Source: an uncultured Hyphomicrobiales bacterium | Lineage (GTDB): Bacteria > Pseudomonadota > Alphaproteobacteria > Rhizobiales > Ancalomicrobiaceae | Direction of reading: 5' to 3' | Length of the DNA: 64,000 nt | Assembly (NCBI GenBank): GCA_903930435.1 | Contig: CAIYYN010000048.1 | Coordinates: forward strand, 124,001-188,000 | Part shown: piece after piece, positions 57,705 to 64,000 of the stretch | How the letters are laid out: every line of letters starts with the position of its first letter | Position numbering within the stretch: the stretch's first letter is position 1 | Position numbers and translations under genes: made by a program | Notes under the pieces: model-generated | What the model was told of the DNA's origin: nothing | The model's database searches: none | What the model saw: only the letters and a program-made list of their open reading frames with translations

Positions 57705-58934
57705 TTATTCAGGTTGTGGGGCCTCGCCCAGCCGACTGCGGATGTGATTAATAAACCGTGTAAAGAGGTAATGGCTGTCCTGCGGGCCCGGTGACGCTTC
57801 CGGGTGATACTGGACGGAGAATACCGGTCGTCCATCAAGTGCCAGTCCGCAGTTCGTTCCGTCGAACAAGGAGACATGGGTTTCGGACACGCCAGCCGGC
57901 AGTGACGCCCGATCAACGGCAAATCCATGATTCATAGAGGTAATCTCGACCTTGCCGGTGGTGAAATCCATGACCGGGTGATTGGCACCATGATGGCCCT
58001 GATGCATTTTCATCGTGGTGCCGCCGAGCGCAAGACCAAGCATCTGATGCCCGAGGCAAATGCCAAACGTCGGAATATCAGCATCGATGACGGCGCGGAT
58101 TGTCGGTACGGCATAGACGCCTGTCGCTGCCGGGTCACCGGGACCATTTGACAGGAACACGCCATCCGGATTGAGCGACAGCACATCCTCGGCTGTTGCC
58201 GTCGACGGCAGGACAGTGACCTTGCAGCCCTGATTGGCTAACAGCCGCAGGATGTTCCGCTTGATGCCGAAATCGATGACGACGACATGATACTTGGGTT
58301 CGGTCTGCTGGCCATAGCCGGCACCGAGTTCCCAGACAGTTTCGTCCCACGAGAAGCGTTGCGTGGACGTAACGTCCGGCACCAGATCCAGCCCAAGCAG
58401 GCCTGACCAGGATTTGGCCGCCTGTTGCAAGGCTGGAATATCAAAAACGCCGTCGGGGTGATGGGCGATCACAGCATTCGGCATGCCCTTTTCGCGGATC
58501 AGGGCGGTCAGCGCCCGCGTATCAACGCCGGAAATTCCGATAATGTTCCGCGCCTTCAGCCATTGATCAAGGCCGCGACTTGCGCGCCAGTTGGCCGGTT
58601 CCGTGATCGACGCCTTGAGCACCACACCGCGTGCACCATTCGAGGATGCCATGTTGACGGTTTCGATATCGTCGTCATTCACGCCGACATTGCCGATATG
58701 GGGAAATGTGAAGGTGATGATCTGTCCGGCATACGATGGGTCCGTCAGGATTTCCTGATAACCCGTCATGGCCGTGTTGAAGCATACCTCGGCAGTCGCC
58801 TCACCGACGGCGCCTACGCCGTAGCCTTCGATCACCGTACCGTCTGCAAGCACCAGAAGCGCAGTGGGGATTGGTTCGGCCCATACGTTGTTTCCAACAG
58901 ATGTGGCTTGGCTGGCGCCGGTCGCGATCGACAT
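57705..58934 (-). CDS. carA: Carbamoyl-phosphate synthase small subunit
   Basis: The glutaminase subunit, which supplies ammonia to CarB, 409 residues. The N-terminal domain has GYGVGAVGEATAEVCFNTAMTGYQEILTDPSYAGQ. The class I amidotransferase domain has FGICLGHQMLGLALGG with the catalytic Cys, and HPEASPGPQDSHYLF with the His-Glu pair. Complete. It is divergent from yqeY across 192 bases, which probably hold both promoters. Confidence 0.97.
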   Translation of the reverse strand: MSIATGASQATSVGNNVWAEPIPTALLVLADGTVIEGYGVGAVGEATAEVCFNTAMTGYQEILTDPSYAGQIITFTFPHIGNVGVNDDDIETVNMASSNGARGVVLKASITEPANWRASRGLDQWLKARNIIGISGVDTRALTALIREKGMPNAVIAHHPDGVFDIPALQQAAKSWSGLLGLDLVPDVTSTQRFSWDETVWELGAGYGQQTEPKYHVVVIDFGIKRNILRLLANQGCKVTVLPSTATAEDVLSLNPDGVFLSNGPGDPAATGVYAVPTIRAVIDADIPTFGICLGHQMLGLALGGTTMKMHQGHHGANHPVMDFTTGKVEITSMNHGFAVDRASLPAGVSETHVSLFDGTNCGLALDGRPVFSVQYHPEASPGPQDSHYLFTRFINHIRSRLGEAPQPE

Positions 58935-59126
58935 GGCTTCTCAATCCCTTCAGGTTCGATTACATCTGGCACATCAAACCGACGGTTATCGGTCATGGCA
59001 AGGGGGCGCGCGTCCATCGAAGGCTGCGACAGCGGCGCGGAAACTAGGCGCACAGCCGTTTCCCGTCAACCCCGCCAGGCGTGAAGTCCTGCGGTTCCAC
59101 TCGTCACCAAATCGGAAAGCAAAGCA

Positions 59127-59588
59127 ATGTCTGTACGTGACTCACTAACCGAAGCCATGAAAGCTGCCATGAAATCAGGCGACAAGGAGCGGCTCTCGGT
59201 CATCCGTCTCGTCAATGCGGCGATCAAGGACAAGGATATCGCCGGGCGCACGTCCGGACCAGAGAAGATTTCCGAGCCAGAGATCATCGAACTGCTGGCC
59301 AAGATGGTGAAATCACGTGACGAGTCGGTTCGCCTCTACGAAGAAGGTGGTCGCCCCGAACTCGCCGCCCAGGAACGGGCCGAAATTGCGGTCATTCGCG
59401 AATTCATGCCGCAGCAGATGTCCCTTGAGGAGACTGAAGCTGCCATCCGCGCCGCTGTCGCCGAACTCGGCGCGTCCGGCATGAAGGACATGGGACGGGT
59501 GATTGCAGCCCTCAAGGAACGTTACGCTGGTCAGATGGATTTCGGCAAGGCCAGCGGCGTGGTCAAGTCTGTTTTGACTGCCGGATGA
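59127..59588 (+). CDS. GatB/YqeY domain protein
   Basis: A 153-residue protein of the YqeY family, resembling the tRNA-binding tail domain of GatB. Its N-terminal helical domain is MSVRDSLTEAMKAAMKSGDKERLSVIRLVNAAIKDKD; its C-terminal helical subdomain includes EFMPQQMSLEETEAAIRAAVAELGASGMKDMGRVIAALKERYAG. It usually sits between carA and dnaG in Hyphomicrobiales, exactly as here. Function is not settled; tRNA-related by fold. Confidence 0.92.
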   Translation: MSVRDSLTEAMKAAMKSGDKERLSVIRLVNAAIKDKDIAGRTSGPEKISEPEIIELLAKMVKSRDESVRLYEEGGRPELAAQERAEIAVIREFMPQQMSLEETEAAIRAAVAELGASGMKDMGRVIAALKERYAGQMDFGKASGVVKSVLTAG

Positions 59589-59655
59589 GCAAACACGTGT
59601 GCGGAGCTAGATTGCACGTTTGAATCCGCTGCAATTTATGCTAATGTCACGGAGT

Positions 59656-59687
59656 GACGAGCGAGTTCGCGCTCGCTCGTCTTTTTT
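59656..59687 (+). terminator. Intrinsic terminator after yqeY
   Basis: GACGAGCGAG (59656-59665), loop TTCGCG, CTCGCTCGTC (59672-59681), then six T. A strong stem with a T-run 68 bases after the stop. Confidence 0.9.
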
Positions 59688-60009
59688 CTCGATTATAGCG
59701 TGAATTGGACCCGGAATGAGAATTCCAGCCCAGTCCGGGTCCGTTTCACTTCAAGCGTTATGCGGCGTGGCAGAAACCACATGCGCATATCCTCCGTGTT
59801 GGCGGCGAGGCCGTCGCCTCGGTTCGGGTGGCCCATCTCCCCGAATGCGATGCTGGTTCATCGCGATGCTGCTTTCGACGCCAACGCGATAATAATAGTA
59901 TTAATTGCGGGAAATGCAATTTTAAATTGTAATTTTAGGTAGTTGACGGATCAAAGGATCACGTCAGACTGCTCGTGCAAATTTGGCTCTGCCCCGTTAT
60001 AATGGCCAA
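59688..60009 (+). promoter_or_regulatory. Upstream region of dnaG
   Basis: Holds a perfect nine-base inverted repeat (GGACCCGGA 59707-59715 with TCCGGGTCC 59734-59742) and a markedly AT-rich patch at 59880-59940 with CAATTT-T-AAATTG (59917-59929). The patch is a likely promoter region. The dnaG frame extends back to a TTG at 59983, but ATG 60010 is preferred. No gene seen. Confidence 0.45.
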
Positions 60010-62016
60010 ATGCGTTACGCTCCCAATATCCTTGACGAGATTCGTGCCCGATTATCCGTCTCCGAAGTCGTCGGGCGGCGAGTGAAATTACGTCGCCAGG
60101 GCAGGGAGTTTGCGGGCCTGTCACCCTTCAATCCCGAGAAGACACCCAGTTTTTTCGTCAACGACCAAAAGGGCTTCTACCACTGCTTTTCCTCTGGCAA
60201 GCATGGCGATATCTTTCGTTTCCTGATGGAAACAGAAGGGCTTCAATTCGGGGAAGCGGTCGAACGTCTCGCCGCCGATGCCGGTGTCGCCCTGCCAAAG
60301 GCCGATTACCGCGAGGTTCAGCGCGAGAAGGAACGCGCTTCGCTTGCCGAGATCTGCGAGATGGCGGCTGTCTACTTTCAGGACTGCCTGAAGCTGTCCA
60401 TTGGGCAGGCGGCGCGGGCCTATGTCGACAAACGTGGCTTGTCACGGATCACTGTCGCTGAATTCCGGATTGGCTATGCCCCCGGCGAACGTGATGGCCT
60501 CAAGCGCGCCCTGCTCGCAAAGGGTGTAGATGAACAGGGCATGATTGACTGTGGCCTTATCATCAAGCCTGATGATGGCCGTCCGACCTACGACCGGTTC
60601 CGCAACCGGCTCATGATCCCGATCCAGGACGAGCGGGGCAGGGTGGTGGCTTTTGGTGGCCGAGCGCTCTCGCCGGATGATCAGCCGAAATATCTGAATT
60701 CGCCCGAGACGGAATTGTTCCACAAGGGCTCGATGCTCTTCAACGGACATCGTGCCCGCGCCGACGCCTATGAATCCGGTTCGGTCACCGTCGTCGAAGG
60801 CTATCTCGATGCCATCGCGGTCTATCAGGCGGGCGTGAAATCGGTCGTTGCAACCCTCGGCACGGCATTCACCGAAGACCAGATTGCCCGCTTATGGAAA
60901 TTCGCCGCAGAACCAACGATCTGTTTCGACGGCGACAAGGCCGGCATCAAGGCCGCCCACCGGGCCGTTGACCGGATCTTGCCCCTCCTGAAATCGGGCT
61001 ATTCCTTCAATTTTGCCTTCCTGCCGGATGGCAAGGACCCCGATGAACTCATTGCGGCTGGTGGCAAGGACGCCTTCGTGCGGGAAATGGCGCGAGCTGT
61101 TCCTTTGGCTGAGGTCATGTGGGACCGCGAAACCCGAGACGCGTCACTTGATACGCCGGAACGCAAGGCGGCCCTGGAAAAGCGGCTGGAGGATCTGACG
61201 GGTGAGATCAAGGATCCGCGTGTCCAGCGCATTTATCGCCTGCGTTACCGGATGCGGCTGTCGAATCTCTTCTGGGAAAGCGAACGCGGTCCTCGCGGTG
61301 GCAAGGCATCCGCGACCCAATCACGCCAGTACGAAGCGCTGTTGCGCGATTACAAGCAGCATAGCCCGCGCCTGGCGATCGAGCGCATCTTGTTGGGTCT
61401 CACAGTTGAATATCCGGAAGCCCTTGAAAAATATTACGAGGATCTGCTGGAACGTGTCGTCTTCCTGCCTGAAGCACACCGAAAGTTCCTGAGCGAACTC
61501 TACCGGATTGTCATTGATGCCGATGGTGGACCGGTTGCAAATATCTACGATGAAATCGATCCCGGCTATTATATGGTCTACGACGAGGTCTATGGCATTG
61601 GTCGCGTCAAGGATGGCCGGTTTTCCTACAATTGGGGTCACAAGCTCCGGGAACGTGTACCGGTTCTGGTGTTCAAGCCACCGGGCGATTTCGTTGAGGA
61701 TTATTTCGTCCATCATGTCGATTGGCTGCTTCTGGGGCAGATCGAGGCTGAACTTGAGCAGGAGTTCGCTCATGTCAGCAACGATCTGACCGAGCAGGAA
61801 TTGCAGCGGCTTCTCTCGGTCAAGCGCGAACTGATGGTTCGGCGCGAAGAATATACGCGACGCGATACTGAATTGGCTGATCGGGCGCGCGGCATCCGTC
61901 AGAGCTACGGCCTTGATGCCGTCGTACGCGACTGGAAGCCGTTCTTCGAGATTTACCGGGAGGGGCCGGAGCGTCTGGCCAAACCCGCCGAAATGCAGCT
62001 TTTGCCGGGCAACTGA
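60010..62016 (+). CDS. dnaG: DNA primase
   Basis: Makes RNA primers for replication. From ATG 60010 it has 668 residues. The N-terminal CHC2-type domain has the framework of the zinc finger (LSPFNPEKTPSFFV, YHCFSSGKHGD), but three of the four ligands are replaced: S38 for Cys, N41 for His and S62 for Cys; only C59 remains. The TOPRIM core follows: VTVVEGYLDAIAVYQAGVKSVVATLGTAF and CFDGDKAGIKAAHRA hold the acidic catalytic residues. A helical DnaB-binding C-terminal domain ends it. rpoD is the next gene. Confidence 0.95.
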   Translation: MRYAPNILDEIRARLSVSEVVGRRVKLRRQGREFAGLSPFNPEKTPSFFVNDQKGFYHCFSSGKHGDIFRFLMETEGLQFGEAVERLAADAGVALPKADYREVQREKERASLAEICEMAAVYFQDCLKLSIGQAARAYVDKRGLSRITVAEFRIGYAPGERDGLKRALLAKGVDEQGMIDCGLIIKPDDGRPTYDRFRNRLMIPIQDERGRVVAFGGRALSPDDQPKYLNSPETELFHKGSMLFNGHRARADAYESGSVTVVEGYLDAIAVYQAGVKSVVATLGTAFTEDQIARLWKFAAEPTICFDGDKAGIKAAHRAVDRILPLLKSGYSFNFAFLPDGKDPDELIAAGGKDAFVREMARAVPLAEVMWDRETRDASLDTPERKAALEKRLEDLTGEIKDPRVQRIYRLRYRMRLSNLFWESERGPRGGKASATQSRQYEALLRDYKQHSPRLAIERILLGLTVEYPEALEKYYEDLLERVVFLPEAHRKFLSELYRIVIDADGGPVANIYDEIDPGYYMVYDEVYGIGRVKDGRFSYNWGHKLRERVPVLVFKPPGDFVEDYFVHHVDWLLLGQIEAELEQEFAHVSNDLTEQELQRLLSVKRELMVRREEYTRRDTELADRARGIRQSYGLDAVVRDWKPFFEIYREGPERLAKPAEMQLLPGN

Positions 62017-62769
62017 CCAGCCCGTCTGTCTGAAAGAAACGGCCTTCCGCGTTGGACAACTGCTTGTGATCGTCCTCTTTCGCACTATATGAGCATCTAA
62101 CTTGCGTCGCCGGATTGCATCGGTTGCGTTGCGTGGTCGTTATCCACTTAATTTTTACGCGCTGCCTCTTGCAGAAGGAATAAATTGGCGCACCCGTCGG
62201 AAGGTCTGGTTACGGTATTTGTGCAGTTTGGCGAGCGAATCACCCTTGCGTAATTTGATTCGCTCGTTAAATAACCGACCTCCGGACGACTACGCCATTC
62301 CTTAAAGGAAGTGTGGAGTGCGTTGTCTAATCGCGCAGATGGTATGTCGCTCGAAGGAACCAAAAGCGGTCGTCGCACAATTGCAAAACTTTGTAAGGTT
62401 GGTTTTACGCTGCGTGTGATCGGAGTTGATCGTGTCAGATGAGCGTGAGGGTTAATCAGCGATTAAGTCCGAGGCGGTAAGACTGCTGGAATACCGTTTG
62501 GACCTTGCAGGTCCATATGAGCCAGCCGCATGTGAACTGCGAGCACGGGTCAGGAATTTGATGCGGGGTTCGTCTGCGCGGCTTCAGTGACGAACTGAAG
62601 TGCGTGGTGACAACGACGCAATAGGTGGAACGGCGTTTCCGTATCGGCTTCAATGTCAATGCGGGAAAGTCTGTTCCAGTCACGATGTACCAGCGTTTCG
62701 GACGCCTTGATGATCGCGTAGGTCATATGGGCGTTTCACTGCGTTACCGTCTGAAGGAGAGAAGTGTCC
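62017..62769 (+). promoter_or_regulatory. Long dnaG-rpoD gap with CtrA-, DnaA- and hairpin-like sites
   Basis: No credible gene is seen in about 750 bases. Three signals stand out. TTATCCACT (62140-62148) is one base from the DnaA consensus. CGAGCGAATCA (62232-62242) and TGATTCGCTCG (62256-62266) form a perfect 11-base inverted repeat around 13 bases. TTAA-N7-TTAA at 62452-62466 is the consensus CtrA site. They lie upstream of rpoD. Frames on the - strand here have coding-unlike composition. The rpoD ribosome site AAGGAG is near 62753-62758. Confidence 0.5.
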
Positions 62770-64000
62770 ATGGCAACCAAGGCAGCCGAGCAGGAAGAGG
62801 CAGAAGTGCAGGCTCCGGAATCCCCGGACGGGCCGCTGTTAGATCTGTCGGATGCCGCCGTCAAGCGGATGATCAAGCTCGCCAAGAAGCGTGGGTTTGT
62901 GACGTATGACGAGCTGAACGAAGTGTTGCCGTCTGATCAGAATTCCTCCGATCAGATCGAAGATATCTACGCGATGCTCAATGAAATGGGCATCAACGTC
63001 GTGGAGACCGACGAGGCCGAAGAGCAGGCCGAGAAGGAAGAAGGCGGCGCGGAAGAGGAAGTCGAGGGCGGCGATCTTGTTGAGGCAACCTCCTCAGCTG
63101 TCACCACCAAGTCAACGACCCGCGAGCCGACTGATCGGACCGACGATCCCGTGCGGATGTATCTGCGCGAGATGGGATCGGTTGAGCTGCTGTCGCGCGA
63201 AGGCGAAATCGCCATCGCCAAGCGAATTGAGGCTGGCCGCGAGGCGATGATCGCAGGCCTCTGCGAGAGCCCGCTAACGTTTCAGGCCATCATCATCTGG
63301 CGCGACGAACTGAACGAAGCCAAGATCCTGCTGCGTGACATCATCGATCTGGAAGCGACTTATGCAGGTCCGGATGGCAAGGCTCCAGGCATTCCCGGCC
63401 CACCGATGGTCCCGATTGACGCTCCCGAAGCCAGCGTAGAGGGCGAAGAAATTCCGGATGGTGATCTGGGCGAGGACGCCGAAGATGACATGGAAGGCAA
63501 TGTGTCACTCTCGGCCATGGAAGCCGAGCTGAAGCCCAAGGTCGTCGAGACCTTCGACCGCGTTGCCGAGGATTACAAGAAGCTGCGCCGCCTTCAGGAC
63601 CAGCTGGTCGAAGGCCGCATGAAGAATGAGACGCTGTCGCCCAGTCAGGAGCGCCGGTACAAGAAGCTGAAGGAAGACCTCATCACCGAGGTGAAGAGCC
63701 TGTCGCTCAATCAGGCGCGTATCGATGCGCTTGTCGAGCAGCTCTATGACATCAACAAGCGTCTGATCGGCTTTGAAGGTCGCCTCCTGCGTCTGGGCGA
63801 GAGCTATGGCGTCAACCGCGATGACTTCCTGAAGAATTACCAGGGCTCGGAGCTTGATCCGCACTGGTTGCGGCGCGTGGCCAATCTCGGTTCACGCGGC
63901 TGGAAGGAATTCGTCAAATCTGACAGCGATATGATCAAGGACCTCCGTCAGGAGATCCAGACGCTGGCGACCGAAACCGGTCTCGAAATCACCGAATTCC
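62770..64000 (+). CDS. rpoD: RNA polymerase primary sigma factor (5' part, runs off the window)
   Basis: The first 410 or so residues of sigma-70. Region 1.1 (LSDAAVKRMIKLAKKRGFVTYDELNEVLP) is followed by an acidic linker (EEQAEKEEGGAEEEVEGG) and region 1.2 (DDPVRMYLREMGSVELLSREGEIAIAKRIEAGREA). A long non-conserved region, very acidic in part (EDAEDDMEGN), follows and reaches the window's end. Regions 2-4 lie outside. ATG 62770 has AAGGAG about 12 bases upstream. It follows dnaG, as in most bacteria, but with an unusually long gap. Confidence 0.95.
   Translation, partial: MATKAAEQEEAEVQAPESPDGPLLDLSDAAVKRMIKLAKKRGFVTYDELNEVLPSDQNSSDQIEDIYAMLNEMGINVVETDEAEEQAEKEEGGAEEEVEGGDLVEATSSAVTTKSTTREPTDRTDDPVRMYLREMGSVELLSREGEIAIAKRIEAGREAMIAGLCESPLTFQAIIIWRDELNEAKILLRDIIDLEATYAGPDGKAPGIPGPPMVPIDAPEASVEGEEIPDGDLGEDAEDDMEGNVSLSAMEAELKPKVVETFDRVAEDYKKLRRLQDQLVEGRMKNETLSPSQERRYKKLKEDLITEVKSLSLNQARIDALVEQLYDINKRLIGFEGRLLRLGESYGVNRDDFLKNYQGSELDPHWLRRVANLGSRGWKEFVKSDSDMIKDLRQEIQTLATETGLEITEF

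Noticed and set aside
62148-62378. 76-codon frame on the - strand in the dnaG-rpoD gap
   Set aside because: No ribosome site, biased composition, and it runs across the palindromes and DnaA-like site. Treated as non-coding.

Overview
The window is a 64 kb piece of an alphaproteobacterial chromosome. Gene content and order point to Hyphomicrobiales (Rhizobiales): carA, YqeY, dnaG and rpoD in a row; carB, greA, an LpcC-type LPS-core glycosyltransferase, trxB and an LsrB/VtlR-type LysR regulator; pgsA-moaD-moaE; Omp25/RopB-like beta-barrels; and bluB under a cobalamin riboswitch. Most of it is GC-rich core genome. There is no integrase, transposase, CRISPR array, rRNA or recognisable tRNA.

Layout. 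0-5 kb: two outer-membrane barrels flank an ELM1-family gene, followed by rplY (L25) behind a structured leader, then pth and ychF. 6-12.5 kb: two MaoC-like genes, a GST, three exported proteins (DUF1176, RNase T2, one unknown), rlmJ and a Gly-rich cold-shock protein. 13-20 kb: an MBL hydrolase, uvrB, a TetR regulator, proC and ybjN. 20.2-20.6 kb: a gene-free stretch with clustered DnaA boxes. 20.6-28.3 kb: ubiK, lgt, a MidA-type methyltransferase, pgeF, an M24-fold protein, a lipoprotein, prs, pgsA, moaD and moaE. 28.3-30 kb: two tandem, related exported proteins of unknown function separated by a copy of the moaE tail. 30-35.4 kb: a palindromic repeat, riboswitch-bluB, ilvE, marR and a two-component system. 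35.4-37.8 kb: an AT-rich accessory cassette (AurF-like diiron oxygenase, GNAT, LysE exporter). 37.9-64 kb: uvrC, an SDR, an aminotransferase, GYF-TM2, GT87, a CorC/HlyC protein, msrP, lsrB, trxB, a second ELM1, lpcC, greA, carB, gtrA, a methyltransferase, a small membrane protein behind a structured leader, carA, yqeY, dnaG and the start of rpoD.

Most genes are housekeeping: translation (rplY, pth, ychF, rlmJ), excision repair (uvrB, uvrC), replication and transcription (dnaG, rpoD, greA), nucleotide and amino-acid synthesis (carA, carB, prs, proC, ilvE), and envelope and cofactor biogenesis. The points most worth following are the diiron oxygenase-GNAT-exporter cassette, whose first protein begins exactly like an asparagine synthetase; the tandem exported proteins with the duplicated moaE tail; two structured leaders (rplY and the small gene after carA); and the DnaA-box cluster. 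Start codons were chosen by Shine-Dalgarno spacing and family alignment from memory. No database search was run.
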